Shown here: positions 53,408-62,276 of the stretch, piece after piece
Numbering within the stretch: the first letter of the stretch is position 1
How the letters are laid out: every line of letters begins with the position of its first letter
NCBI RefSeq assembly: GCF_003052295.1
Contig: NZ_QBLC01000003.1
Span: 62,001 to 126,000 of the forward strand
DNA length: 64,000 nt
Direction: 5' to 3'
Origin: Trichococcus paludicola
GTDB taxonomy: Bacteria > Bacillota > Bacilli > Lactobacillales > Aerococcaceae
Made by a program: the position numbers and the translations under genes
Notes under the pieces: generated by a model
The model's database searches: none
What the model saw: the letters and a program-made list of their open reading frames with translations, nothing else
Told to the model about the DNA's origin: nothing

Positions 53408-54838
53408 ATGAATTATGAAACAGTCATCGGACTGGAAGTCCATGTGGAATTGAAAACTGAATCAAAAATGTTCTCCCCATCTCCAGCACACTTTGGGGCA
53501 GAACCGAACACAAACACAAACGTCATCGACTGGGGCTACCCGGGCGTCTTGCCTGTCATCAACAAAAGCGCCATTGAATTCTGCATGAAGGCCGCTTTGG
53601 CTTTGAACTGCGAAATCTCGACGGAAACGCATTTCGACCGCAAAAACTACTTCTACCCGGACAATCCGAAAGCCTACCAAATTTCGCAATTGGATAACCC
53701 AATCGGCCATGACGGCTGGGTCGAAATCGAAGTGGAAGGCGTCAAGAAAAAAATCCGCATCGAGCGCGTCCATCTTGAAGAAGATGCCGGCAAAAACATG
53801 CACGGATCGGACGGCTATTCCTATGTCGATTTGAACCGTCAAGGAACGCCATTGATCGAAATCGTATCGGAAGCGGATATGCGCTCTCCTGAAGAGGCTT
53901 ATGCTTATCTGGATGCCGTACGCCAAATCATCATGTACACAGATGTATCCGATGTGAAGATGGAAGAAGGCTCCATGCGTTGCGATGCCAACATCTCCAT
54001 CCGCCCATTCGGCCAAGAAAAATTCGGCACGAAGACAGAATTGAAGAACCTGAACTCCTTCAACTTCGTCCGCAGAGGTTTGGCTCATGAAGAAAAACGC
54101 CAAGCACAAGTATTGAACGCTGGCGGGGTCATCCAACAAGAAACACGCCGTTTCGATGAAACAAATGGCGAAACAATCCTGATGCGCGTCAAAGAAGGCG
54201 AAAGTGATTACCGTTACTTCCCGGAACCGGATCTGCCAGGCTTGACCGTTTCCCAAGAATGGATCGACCGTGTCAAAGCAAGCATTCCGGAAATGCCAGC
54301 AAAACGCCGTGAAAGATACATTTCTGAATACGATCTGCCTGAGTACGATGCAATGGTATTGACACTATCGAAAGAAATGTCCGACTTCTTTGAAGGTACC
54401 CTTGCTGCCGGTGCGGATGCCAAATTGGCTTCCAACTGGTTGATGGGTGAAGTATCAGCCTACCTGAACAGTGAAAAAGTGGAACTGGCCGACACGAAAC
54501 TGACGCCAGCGAACCTTGCCGGCATGATCACATTGATCGAAGACGGCACCATCAGCACGAAGATCGCCAAAAAAGTCTTCCGCCTGTTGGCAACAAAAGG
54601 CGGCGACGCAAAAGCAGTCGTTGAATCAGAAGGCCTGATCCAAATGAGCGATCCGTCGCAACTGTTGCCGATCATCAACGCCGTTTTGGACAACAGCCAA
54701 CAATCCGTTGACGACTTCAAAGCCGGAAAAGATCGCGCCAAAGGCTTCCTAGTAGGCCAAATCATGAAACAAACCAAAGGCCAAGCCAACCCAGGCATGG
54801 TCAACCAACTCCTGGCGCAGGAGTTGGAAAAAAGATAG
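53408..54838 (+). CDS. gatB: Asp-tRNA(Asn)/Glu-tRNA(Gln) amidotransferase subunit B
   Basis: Kinase and transamidase subunit. The N-terminal [21 protein letters not shown], the [17 protein letters not shown] region, and EDAGKNMHG are GatB hallmarks in the cradle domain; the C-terminal YqeY-like tail domain (~330-476) ends [16 protein letters not shown]. Length 476. GGAGGAAAAC ribosome binding site lies at the end of gatA. The downstream spacer contains two family 1 repeats. Confidence 0.97.
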   Translation: MNYETVIGLEVHVELKTESKMFSPSPAHFGAEPNTNTNVIDWGYPGVLPVINKSAIEFCMKAALALNCEISTETHFDRKNYFYPDNPKAYQISQLDNPIGHDGWVEIEVEGVKKKIRIERVHLEEDAGKNMHGSDGYSYVDLNRQGTPLIEIVSEADMRSPEEAYAYLDAVRQIIMYTDVSDVKMEEGSMRCDANISIRPFGQEKFGTKTELKNLNSFNFVRRGLAHEEKRQAQVLNAGGVIQQETRRFDETNGETILMRVKEGESDYRYFPEPDLPGLTVSQEWIDRVKASIPEMPAKRRERYISEYDLPEYDAMVLTLSKEMSDFFEGTLAAGADAKLASNWLMGEVSAYLNSEKVELADTKLTPANLAGMITLIEDGTISTKIAKKVFRLLATKGGDAKAVVESEGLIQMSDPSQLLPIINAVLDNSQQSVDDFKAGKDRAKGFLVGQIMKQTKGQANPGMVNQLLAQELEKR

Positions 54839-54842
54839 GATA

Positions 54843-55017
54843 CGATGAATTGCGGGTAGGGGGCGAGCACTAACGAAATTTAGGAACAACCAGCCCGGGT
54901 TTGGCTGGATGGGTCTAAATAGCGTTAGGCACTCAAACGTCACAGTGCGACGTTTGAGGTCTTTAGCAATCTTTGTACCAAGCCAAGAGATGCGTTTTCT
55001 ATCTGCAATTCAGAGTT
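54843..55017 (+). repeat. Structured intergenic repeat, family 1, copy 3
   Basis: Terminal stem GAATTGC (54847-54853) with GCAATTC (55005-55011); inside CTAACG/CGTTAG, ATTTAG/CTAAAT and CCAGCC/GGCTGG. An extra hairpin CTCAAACGTC/GACGTTTGAG (54932-54957) makes this copy longer than the others. Borders GCGGGTAG and CTGCAATTCAGA are shared with the family. Confidence 0.7.
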
Positions 55018-55030
55018 CGACTAATAGGAT

Positions 55031-55137
55031 GTGATGATTCGCGGGTAGAGTTCGAGCACTAAGAGGACAACCACAAAGCGGACGTTTTTTGTCCGCGTGT
55101 GGTTGTCAACTTAGGCGGAGAACTCTGCGAATCAGAA
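55031..55137 (+). repeat. Structured intergenic repeat, family 1, copy 4
   Basis: Stems GATTCGC/GCGAATC (55036-55042 / 55127-55133), AGAGTTC/GAACTCT (55047-55053 / 55120-55126), CTAAG/CTTAG (55059-55063 / 55110-55114) and GACAACCACA/TGTGGTTGTC (55066-55075 / 55098-55107). The positions of the stems match copy 1, but most paired bases differ in a compensatory way. Confidence 0.75.
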
Positions 55138-55188
55138 CTCAACTAAGATAGAGCGAGATTCAGAACGCGTCTGCGTTGAGCACATTCC

Positions 55189-55220
55189 AGCCAACTTCCT
55201 TCCGGAGGTTGGCTATTTTT
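55189..55220 (+). terminator. Terminator of gatCAB transcript
   Basis: AGCCAACTTCC / GGAGGTTGGCT hairpin followed by ATTTTT, 350 bases after gatB and beyond the two repeats. Confidence 0.8.
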
Positions 55221-55299
55221 CTGAAATAATAAACTCTCAAAAAAATCGCAATAAACCTATCTTTTTCCAGTTCAACAATTAGTATTATTATGATTTAGG

Positions 55300-55308
55300 T
55301 GATATAAT
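55300..55308 (+). promoter_or_regulatory. Extended -10 promoter of dgkB
   Basis: TGATATAAT, 77 bases before the chosen start; no clear -35. Confidence 0.5.
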
Positions 55309-55385
55309 CATTAATTGAGTGGTTTGACAAGAAAAGATAAATTGTGATCTATATAACAGATGAGCCTAGAAAGATGAGGAAAAGA

Positions 55386-56417
55386 ATGAGAGCAAGAGTA
55401 ATTTACAATCCTACTTCCGGAAGAGAAATGCTGAAAAAAAGCATGATTGACATCCTTCAAATATTGGAAGAAGCAGGCTATGAGGCCAGTGCGTACGCCA
55501 CTACACCCGAACCGCTTTCCGCAACAAAAGAAGCGGAACGTGCCGCTTTGGCCGGATTCGACCTGATTGTTGCAGCAGGCGGAGACGGTACCGTAAACGA
55601 GGTTGTCAACGGTATCGCCGGATTGGACCACAGACCGACAGTTGGCATCATACCTGCAGGGACCACAAATGACTATGCCCGTGCTTTGAAGATTCCGCGC
55701 TCAAATCTATTGGATGCAGCCCGCATCATCGCTGACGGAAATGTCATCCCGATGGATATCGGTCAATCCAATGGTACTTATTTCATAAATATCGCGGCAG
55801 GCGGTTATCTGACGGACCTGACCTACGACGTCCCTGCGAAGCTGAAGACCATTTTCGGTTACCTTGCCTATCTGGTGAAAGGCGCCGAAAAAATCCCGCA
55901 GCTCAAACCAATGCATATGCGCATCGAGTATGAAGACGGCGTCTACGACGGCATGGCTTCCATGTTCTTCGTGGCCTTGACCAACTCGGTCGGCGGCTTT
56001 GAGACGATCGATCCGAACATCGTTTTGGGGGATGGCAAGTTCACGCTGTTTGTCGTGAAGACCGCGAACATTTTCGAAATCCTGCAACTGTTGGCCCAAG
56101 TTTTGAACGGGGGCAGACATCTTGAAAATTCGAACGTCCTTTATACACATACCAGCTTTGTGAAAGCAGAATCCATGGATGGTTCACGTTTGATGATCAA
56201 CTTGGATGGGGAGTACGGCGGTGATGCACCGACTACGTTCACGAACCACCAGCAGCACATCAAAATCATCGGGAATACTTCCGATTACGCTGATCCAATC
56301 GAAGAAGTCGATGAAGGTATTTTGGAAGGTGCCGGCACAGGCTTCATGAAGGAAGTTGAAACCTTGCATCCGGATGAAGTAAACGACAAACGTTTGCCTT
56401 ACGACGGCAAGAACTAA
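55386..56417 (+). CDS. dgkB: Diacylglycerol kinase (soluble, YegS/DgkB family)
   Basis: Recycles diacylglycerol, a by-product of LtaS activity, to phosphatidic acid. The N-terminal RARVIYNPTSGREM, nucleotide-binding VAAGGDGTVNEVVNG near residue 60 and GIIPAGTTNDYARALKIP are the DgkB catalytic signatures. ATG 55386 gives 343 residues with GAGGAAAA just upstream; earlier ATGs add up to 14 residues. A Glu-rich C-terminal tail extends beyond the ~300-residue core. It supports the LtaS pathway in this window. Confidence 0.92.
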   Translation: MRARVIYNPTSGREMLKKSMIDILQILEEAGYEASAYATTPEPLSATKEAERAALAGFDLIVAAGGDGTVNEVVNGIAGLDHRPTVGIIPAGTTNDYARALKIPRSNLLDAARIIADGNVIPMDIGQSNGTYFINIAAGGYLTDLTYDVPAKLKTIFGYLAYLVKGAEKIPQLKPMHMRIEYEDGVYDGMASMFFVALTNSVGGFETIDPNIVLGDGKFTLFVVKTANIFEILQLLAQVLNGGRHLENSNVLYTHTSFVKAESMDGSRLMINLDGEYGGDAPTTFTNHQQHIKIIGNTSDYADPIEEVDEGILEGAGTGFMKEVETLHPDEVNDKRLPYDGKN

Positions 56418-56430
56418 AAACTGAAAATAG

Positions 56431-56481
56431 AAAAAATGCCCGGCCACTCGGTCTTATGATGAGAGGTCTCGGGCATTTTTT
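56431..56481 (+). terminator. Terminator after dgkB
   Basis: AAAAAATGCCCG / CGGGCATTTTTT stem with a long, partly paired loop. Confidence 0.8.
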
Positions 56482-56489
56482 GCTATACT
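56481..56489 (+). promoter_or_regulatory. Extended -10 promoter of thioredoxin-like lipoprotein gene
   Basis: TGCTATACT directly after the dgkB terminator, 39 bases before the start codon. Confidence 0.45.
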
Positions 56490-56527
56490 GGAAAAAAGAA
56501 GCTTTCACACAAAAGGGGACCTGCCGT

Positions 56528-56938
56528 ATGCCGAAAAAACAGAAGAAATTTTTGTCCATCTTATTTTTGAGCGGACTGCTGATGCTGCTTGTGGCCTGCG
56601 GGAAAGCGGCAAATTCCCCGATAGTGGCCATCGCAAATGAAGCGGAATACGAAGAAGTGGTCGCACTGGATGTGGCCTACCTCTATTTCGGCTTCGATGA
56701 TTGCCCTTACTGCAAGGAGTTCCGTCCAATCCTGGAAGAAAAATTGACGGAAACCGGACAGACCGCTTATTATTACAATACGAAAAAGCGTGTCAATGAT
56801 GCCAACTATGATGAGGTGCTGGATACCTACGGCGTCGAGTTTGTGCCGCTTTTGATCAAACTGGAGGATGGCAAAGCGGTCGGGTCCGTCAATCTGGACA
56901 CCGTTGCGGACCTGCCGGCATTATTGGCGGCAGAATAG
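56528..56938 (+). CDS. Thioredoxin-like lipoprotein
   Basis: Secreted, membrane-anchored protein of 136 residues. The signal peptide ends in lipobox LLVAC (Cys near residue 24). The mature part is a thioredoxin-like fold with FGFDDCPYCKEFRPIL: a CPYC redox motif near residues 59-62, and a cis-proline region VEFVPLLIK. It resembles the bacteriocin-accessory type of thioredoxin-like proteins. ATG 56528 is 8-9 bases after AAAGGGGAC. No bacteriocin gene is seen nearby, so a general extracytoplasmic thiol role is more likely. Confidence 0.82.
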   Translation: MPKKQKKFLSILFLSGLLMLLVACGKAANSPIVAIANEAEYEEVVALDVAYLYFGFDDCPYCKEFRPILEEKLTETGQTAYYYNTKKRVNDANYDEVLDTYGVEFVPLLIKLEDGKAVGSVNLDTVADLPALLAAE

Positions 56939-56960
56939 TAGGCGAGAATGTCCGATAATC

Positions 56961-57005
56961 AAAAAGAATGGGCTGCCCCCAAAAAACTGGAGTAGCCCAT
57001 TTGCT
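56961..57005. terminator. Bidirectional terminator between lipoprotein and VOC genes
   Basis: AATGGGCT / AGCCCATT stem with partially paired loop, flanked by AAAAAG on the left (T tract on minus strand). Confidence 0.75.
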
Positions 57006-57404
57006 TTATTTCCACACTAATTGCCAGGTGACGCCGAATTGGTCGGTCACCCAAGCTACCGCACGCAATTCGCCGACTGCTTCAGGCCCCATCATCACAA
57101 CGCCATCCGCGGATAAGGAATCAAAGTAATTGTCGAAGCTGGATTCATCTTCGCAGTCCACGTAGAGGGAAACGGCCCAAGTCATATCCGGCAAAAAATC
57201 CTCTTCCATGTCCATCGCCATGAATTCCTGTCCATTCAACACAAACTGCTCATTGATCACACGGCCGCCTTCACCGTGTTCATCCTCATCGATTTTGGTG
57301 AGGGAGGTCACGCTGGAATTCGGGAAAATGGAAACATAAAAGTGCATCGCTGCTTCTGCAGTCCCCGGTAACGTCAAAAAGGGAATAATCCGTTGTCCGC
57401 TCAT
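57006..57404 (-). CDS. VOC-superfamily PhnB-like protein
   Basis: 132-residue protein of the glyoxalase/bleomycin-resistance fold, PhnB (3-demethylubiquinone methyltransferase-like) subgroup. The N terminus QRIIPFLTLPGTAEAAMHFYVSIFPNSSV and the segment FVLNGQEFMAMD are the usual strand-helix features, and AWVTDQFGVTWQLVW is the characteristic C-terminal strand. Metal-binding residues are not obvious, as in many PhnB-like proteins. Function unknown. Convergent with the lipoprotein gene. Confidence 0.85.
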   Translation of the reverse strand: MSGQRIIPFLTLPGTAEAAMHFYVSIFPNSSVTSLTKIDEDEHGEGGRVINEQFVLNGQEFMAMDMEEDFLPDMTWAVSLYVDCEDESSFDNYFDSLSADGVVMMGPEAVGELRAVAWVTDQFGVTWQLVWK

Positions 57405-57581
57405 TTTGTCATCCTCGCTTTCTTCCTGTACCCATCAGTAACTGGTCTATATATTTCTATTATACTGAACGCGAGCGAAACTTCCTATCGATAAGACGCG
57501 CCGCATCAGGCGATATTATGAGAAAGTACTTATTTTTTCCAAACAAATGGGCTTGCTGTATCGAGACCCCTTCTTTTTTGG

Positions 57582-57587
57582 TATAAT
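57582..57587 (+). promoter_or_regulatory. -10 element of rlmD
   Basis: Consensus TATAAT preceded by a T-rich stretch; 36 bases before the start codon. Confidence 0.5.
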
Positions 57588-57623
57588 GAACCCGAATGAT
57601 AAATTATGAACTGAGGAGCACAT

Positions 57624-59006
57624 ATGAAAAAACAATATACGGTAGCACCGGTAATAAAAAATGAGAAGATGACTGTAACATTTGAGGACTTAACGTCAGA
57701 AGGTATGGGTGTCGCAAAAGTTGAGGGTTATCCATTATTTGTAGCGGATGGACTACCGGGCGAACGGGCAATCATCAAAGTGACGAAAGTCGGCAAATCT
57801 TTTGGATTCGCCCGCATTGAGGAAAGACTGAGCAGTTCTCCTGACCGCATTCCGACACGTGATGTTAAAGGAACACGCGTTGGTACGATGCCGTTGCAGA
57901 ATCTGCGTTACTCTGCCCAATTGGCTTTCAAAAAGAACAACGTCGAGCAAGTGATGAAACGCATTGCCAAAATGCCTGAAGTCGAAGTCAAACCGACAAT
58001 CGGAATGGAAAATCCGTGGGGATACCGCAATAAAGCACAAATCCCAGTACGTCAAAAAGACGGCAAATTGGTAACCGGATTCTTCCGCACCAACACACAT
58101 GAATTGATCCCGATGGAAAACTTCCAGATCCAGGATCCAAAAATCGATGAAGCAATCGTAAAAGTCCGTGACATTCTGCAAGAATTCAACGTGAAAGCAT
58201 ACGACGAGAAGAAACATACCGGAAATATCCGTCATATCATGATCCGCCGCGGTTATTACACAGGCGAAATGATGGTTGTCCTAGTTACACGTACGGCGAA
58301 ATTGTTCCCACAAAGCAAAATCATTCCAGCTATCTTGGAGGCTTTACCGGAAGTGGTCAGCATCGTCCAAAACGTGAACCCGAAACAAAACAATGTCATC
58401 CTGGGTGACGAAACCATCGTCCTTCACGGTGAAGACGTGTACCGCGACAAATTGATGGGTCATACTTTCGCCATCTCTTCCCGCTCATTCTATCAAGTGA
58501 ACCCAATCCAAACGGAAAAACTTTATAAATTGGCGATCGAAGCTGCACAATTGACAGGCGAAGAAACCGTCATCGATGCTTATTGCGGAATCGGAACAAT
58601 CTCCTTGTCATTGGCTGAAAAAGCGAAACACGTGTATGCGATGGAAGTTGTTCCCGATGCCGTCAAAATGGCTGAAATGAATGCCGCAGCAAACAACATC
58701 GATAACATTACCTTCGAAATCGGCGCTGCCGAAGAAGTGATGCCGAAATGGGCTGCAGAAGGCGTCAAAGCGGATGTCTTGGTTGTCGATCCTCCACGCA
58801 AAGGCTTGGAACCGGCATTCATCGAAGCTGCTTTGGAAATCGCTCCTGAGCGCATCGTCTATGTCAGCTGCAACCCAGCTACAATGGCGCGCGACCTACA
58901 GTTATTCCACGAAGGCGGCTACAGTGTAGGCAGCATTCAGCCAGTGGATCTGTTCCCACAAACACTGCATGTCGAGTCAGTAGTGGCTTTGACACGCAAC
59001 AAATAA
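57624..59006 (+). CDS. rlmD: 23S rRNA (uracil-C5) methyltransferase, RlmD/RlmCD type
   Basis: SAM-dependent RNA uridine-C5 methyltransferase. An N-terminal TRAM domain (~8-65), SAM-binding IDAYCGIGTISL near residue 316, catalytic-site DPPRKGL near 391, and the nucleophile cysteine in YVSCNPAT near 413 are present. The four cysteines that hold the [4Fe-4S] cluster in E. coli RlmD are absent; only two cysteines occur. Length 460. GGAGCACAT ribosome binding site. Its 3' end is partly duplicated at 59172 and 62277. Confidence 0.93.
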   Translation: MKKQYTVAPVIKNEKMTVTFEDLTSEGMGVAKVEGYPLFVADGLPGERAIIKVTKVGKSFGFARIEERLSSSPDRIPTRDVKGTRVGTMPLQNLRYSAQLAFKKNNVEQVMKRIAKMPEVEVKPTIGMENPWGYRNKAQIPVRQKDGKLVTGFFRTNTHELIPMENFQIQDPKIDEAIVKVRDILQEFNVKAYDEKKHTGNIRHIMIRRGYYTGEMMVVLVTRTAKLFPQSKIIPAILEALPEVVSIVQNVNPKQNNVILGDETIVLHGEDVYRDKLMGHTFAISSRSFYQVNPIQTEKLYKLAIEAAQLTGEETVIDAYCGIGTISLSLAEKAKHVYAMEVVPDAVKMAEMNAAANNIDNITFEIGAAEEVMPKWAAEGVKADVLVVDPPRKGLEPAFIEAALEIAPERIVYVSCNPATMARDLQLFHEGGYSVGSIQPVDLFPQTLHVESVVALTRNK

Positions 59007-59021
59007 TAGGAAAAAATTAGT

Positions 59022-59070
59022 AATCCGCAAGGACCGTCATGAATGATGACGGTTCTTGCGGATTTTTTTG
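59022..59070 (+). terminator. Terminator after rlmD
   Basis: AATCCGCAAGgACCGTCAT / ATGACGGTtCTTGCGGATT stem with GAATG loop and seven Ts. Confidence 0.92.
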
Positions 59071-59171
59071 CATTCAAAAAGAGGTTGCACTTAGCGATGG
59101 CCAGCCAAAGAGTTTATAATGATTGTGATGGACTGAAATCTTTTTTATAATCTGCTTTCGGAATAACCTCT

Positions 59172-59337
59172 GCACGTGCAACCCAGCTGCAAAGGCTCGC
59201 GCGACCTGCAGTTATTCCACGAAGGCGGCTACAGCATAGGCAGCACCCAACCAGAGGATCTGTTCCCGCAAACCCTACATGTTGAGACGGTGGTATTGAT
59301 GTCAAGGGTTGAAAAAGCTTTGATATATAGAAATTTT
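59172..59337 (+). pseudogene. Duplicated, frameshifted 3' end of rlmD
   Basis: The stretch from GCAACCCAGCTGC onward aligns with the last ~50 codons of rlmD. It has a 2-base insertion near 59195, after which the reading LQLFHEGGYSIGS...PQTLHVETVVLMSR resumes. The final codons HVETVVLMSR differ from the resident gene (HVESVVALTR) but match a third fragment at 62277 (HVEAVVLMSR). There is no start codon, so it is a remnant, probably an attachment-site scar of an integrated element. Confidence 0.85.
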
Positions 59338-59405
59338 TGAGAGTTAAAGATAAAATTCAAATTCTCGGAATCCCCCAAACTCTTGTAAAATGGGAACATA
59401 TCCAC

Positions 59406-59506
59406 CATTAGTAATTCGGAGGGTTGAGTTGATAAAATAGATATAGGCTAATCAAAATAAGGCGTAAGTCTTTAAGATGTGATTAGCCTATATGAATTTA
59501 CTAATG
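59406..59506. repeat. Large two-part inverted repeat
   Basis: Inner 13-bp perfect arms TATAGGCTAATCA (59442-59454) and TGATTAGCCTATA (59480-59492); outer arms CATTAGTAATTC (59406-59417) and GAATTTACTAATG (59494-59506). It can form one long hairpin. It resembles a terminator or a small miniature-element-like insert; no T run follows. Confidence 0.7.
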
Positions 59507-59617
59507 ACAAACTTTAAGCTTTAGTTCATATCAATGTCATGAAAACTCATGATTTGATAGGAAGATTATTTACATAGTTTTTAGGTGTGATTTTTATAGT
59601 GAAGGGAATTAAATTAA

Positions 59618-60268
59618 ATGAATATTAAGACGTTCAAAGGATTTGAAGAGATTTATCCAGAAAAAGTAGATGGAACTGATTCTTGGTATTTTGGTCACTG
59701 GACTCCATGTTCAGAAGCATATGAAGTTCCAGAGTTTAAAAATAAGTATCCTGGAACAAAACTTTCTTTTATAGAATATCCATCAGGAAAAGTTTTTGAA
59801 CCGATTAAGCAGGAAATAAATGTGTTTTTAGAAAGACCTATTTATGAACATAAAGACAATTCATTTGGAATTATTCGCTATGATTTTAATAAAGAAGTTA
59901 TACAGGTACTTATCTTTAAACCGGAATGTTACAGCGTAAAGACTATTACAGAAATACCTTTCTCAAAAGCTGGAGATATGATAAATTTAGGACTAATAAT
60001 TTCCCCGTTTGCATTAGTTAAGCACGATGTGCACAATGATGCAGCAGAATTTCTGTGGCCAAAAGAAACAAATTATGAATTTGAAAGAAATGAAAGTTTG
60101 AATTTCCAAGATGATGGGAAATTGTATTTGACAAAATGGATTGAGGATCCGGATTATCGTGAAGAAATCATTGTTAGAGATGCTATAACAGGGCAAATCC
60201 TTGAGCGTAGTCCTGGATATTTACGAAGAATGCCAGATGGTTCAATGTGGAAAATGACGTCAAAATAA
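59618..60268 (+). CDS. Uncharacterised protein in integrated region
   Basis: A 216-residue protein I do not recognise. It has no signal peptide or membrane helix; it is rich in aromatic residues and charge (DSWYFGHWTPCSEAYEVPEF, PDYREEIIVRDAITGQILERSPGYLRRMPDGSMWKM). Base composition is AT-rich, unlike the rlmD side, so it was probably acquired. AAGGGAATTAAATTAA lies upstream as ribosome binding site. It sits between two rlmD 3'-end scars and precedes a dead recombinase. A cargo or immunity-type role is possible but not shown. Confidence 0.65.
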   Translation: MNIKTFKGFEEIYPEKVDGTDSWYFGHWTPCSEAYEVPEFKNKYPGTKLSFIEYPSGKVFEPIKQEINVFLERPIYEHKDNSFGIIRYDFNKEVIQVLIFKPECYSVKTITEIPFSKAGDMINLGLIISPFALVKHDVHNDAAEFLWPKETNYEFERNESLNFQDDGKLYLTKWIEDPDYREEIIVRDAITGQILERSPGYLRRMPDGSMWKMTSK

Positions 60269-60361
60269 AAAATGTTTACTAATGTGATTATGAACATAGC
60301 CGTAGTTGTTTGGTTTTAATTTGTAAGATAGCTATATGAAATTTTCTGAAGGAGGAAACAT

Positions 60362-61291
60362 ATGTTGGAAAATTCAAAAGTTCATTACATACCAGCAAAA
60401 CCTCCAAAGAGAGATAAGTGAGTGGGTATATACTGCCGTGTGAGTACAAATAGTGTAGACCAACTAAAAAGCCTAACAGCACAAGTATCGGCACTAACAA
60501 GATTAACTGCAGCTACACCATAGTGGTTATTAGTGGATGTATATATGGATATTGCATCCAGTAAAACAGGTTCTTCTCGTAGAGAGTTTGCAAGGATGCT
60601 GGAAGATTGTCAATCCTATAATCTAGACATCATACTCATCAAGAGTATTAGTAGATTTGGCATGGATACGGTTGATACTCTTGAGGCATTAAATCAACTA
60701 AAGACATTAGGCATTCGTGTTATATTTGAACAGGAGAGTCTGGATACTACCGATACTGACAGCGACCTAATGATTTCTATAATCGAATCTATAGCGCAGG
60801 CTGAAAATGAATCTCGTAGTGAAAATATTAAATTGGGGATCAAACAGCGTGCCGTACAAGGCACTTCAAAACTATATAACCGAAAATGTTATGGATACGT
60901 ACATGATAAAGAGGGCAATCTGATTATCAAAGACGATGAGGCTAAAAATGTAATGACGATATTTCAGATGTGCCTCCATGGAAAAAGTGTCATTAGTATA
61001 GTTGCTGAGTTGGAACGGTTGGGTGTTAAATCTCCTACTGGAAAAGATACGTGGAGCAAGCGTACAATTGATGTTATGCTTAGCAATGAAAAATATACGG
61101 GTAGTGTAAGATTATTGGATAATGGAAAACATGGAGTGGTTAATTTATGTGAGGATAACAACCCAGCCATTATTTCTAAGGAAACATTTCAAGCAGTGCA
61201 GATAGAAAAAACTAAAAGAAGCAATATCGTTAAAGACGAAAATGGAGTACAAAGAAAAAGTAAAAAATATAGTTCAAAAAGATTGAGGTAG
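60362..61291 (+). pseudogene. Large serine recombinase, inactivated
   Basis: One reading frame from ATG 60362 (good GGAGGAAACAT site) encodes a serine recombinase: GIYCRVST with the nucleophile serine, SVDQLKSL, then YMDIASSKTGSSRREFARMLEDC, ISRFGMDTVDTLEAL, a long E helix (SIAQAENESRSENIKLG) and the recombinase domain (YGYVHDKEGNLIIKDDEA). It is broken by TGA at 60419-60421 and TAG at 60521-60523, both explainable by single C-to-T changes. It also stops at SSKRLR, where the zinc-ribbon and coiled-coil part should follow. Only ~290 of ~500 expected residues remain, so it is inactive. Confidence 0.9.
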
Positions 61292-61297
61292 ATGATT

Positions 61298-62172
61298 ATG
61301 GAATTTAGAAACAAAATAGTAAATAATATAAAAAAATTAATGATAAGATCATTAATTTCGAACATGATTCGTCTGAAGAAGCATGGGAGCATTATAAAAT
61401 AATATATTTTGATACTGATGGAAAAAGTAAAATTAACAATAAGTACGATTATCCAGCTGCCTCATATTTTGAAAAACGTTTGGTACTATGTAATTATAAA
61501 AATAATGGGTATTATGATGAACCAAACTCAAAATATCCGAATGTCAATAGGTATTATTTTTTATCAAATGAGGCTACATATGAAGAAGAAAGCCATAAAT
61601 ATTCAGGAGAAGATGCAAATCTTTCAGGAGACTGTGATTTTAATTTTAACGAAAGTAAGTGTCTTATTTTTGAACAAATGGTAAAAGAAGAATACAAGAA
61701 TTGTTCAAGAATGCAAAAATATGCTTTGGACCTTTTAGAAGAATGCAAAAATATGCATCACAGCTTACTTAATTTCTCTTTAATGCAAACTAAAGGTAAT
61801 ATGCAAGGTTTTAAAGGAAGTTGTTTAAATAATGGCGTTTATGCCTCTTTTGATAGAGCAGATACTCTTGTTTCTTACTTAGCAAGTTATTATCAACTAC
61901 AAGAGCGTCAAAAAGATACTTCATATATTTTAGTAAATGCCCGAGCAAATAAGGCGACATTAAAGAACTATTTAGACTCGTTTGATGGTATTTATAATTA
62001 CTGTCATAAAATTTATTTTATAGAAGATAAGGCATTTGTTGATAGAATGATTAAGGAAGGGTGTTTGTGTATAAAGACTGGTCACCATGTTATTAGATAT
62101 ATGTTATTAGCTCTTGAATTTTGGGATAAAAAAGAGTTTAGAATAAAAGAAATTTATACAGATATAAAATAG
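61298..62172 (+). pseudogene. Unknown gene broken by a frameshift in an A7 run
   Basis: ATG 61298 has a good GAGGTAG site 8 bases upstream and reads MEFRNKIVNNIKK, then goes out of frame at seven As (61330-61336). Adding one A would restore a continuous ~290-residue protein (IINFEHDSSEEAWEHYKIIYFDTDG ... RLVLCNYKNN ... EIYTDIK). The remaining frame runs uninterrupted from about 61338 to the stop at 62172. I do not recognise the family. AT-rich, inside the integrated region. Slippage at A7 could in principle give some full-length protein. Confidence 0.75.
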
Positions 62173-62276
62173 CCTAATTGAAAATTGTAGGTCGAGAAGA
62201 TAATATAGATTTAGAACCTTTATAAACACTAGAGTTTTGTTATGTTTTATAAAAGTGTGAAATAGCCTAACAATTT

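Noticed and set aside
54843-55137. tRNA genes or a CRISPR array in the gatB-dgkB spacer
   Set aside because: GTTCGAG-like strings occur, but there is no acceptor stem or cloverleaf, and the repeats are only two, long and divergent, with no regular spacers.
60419-60523. Possible stop-codon recoding in the recombinase (selenocysteine or readthrough)
   Set aside because: No recoding element is visible, the two stops are of different types, and the gene is also truncated at the 3' end. Simple decay explains all three.
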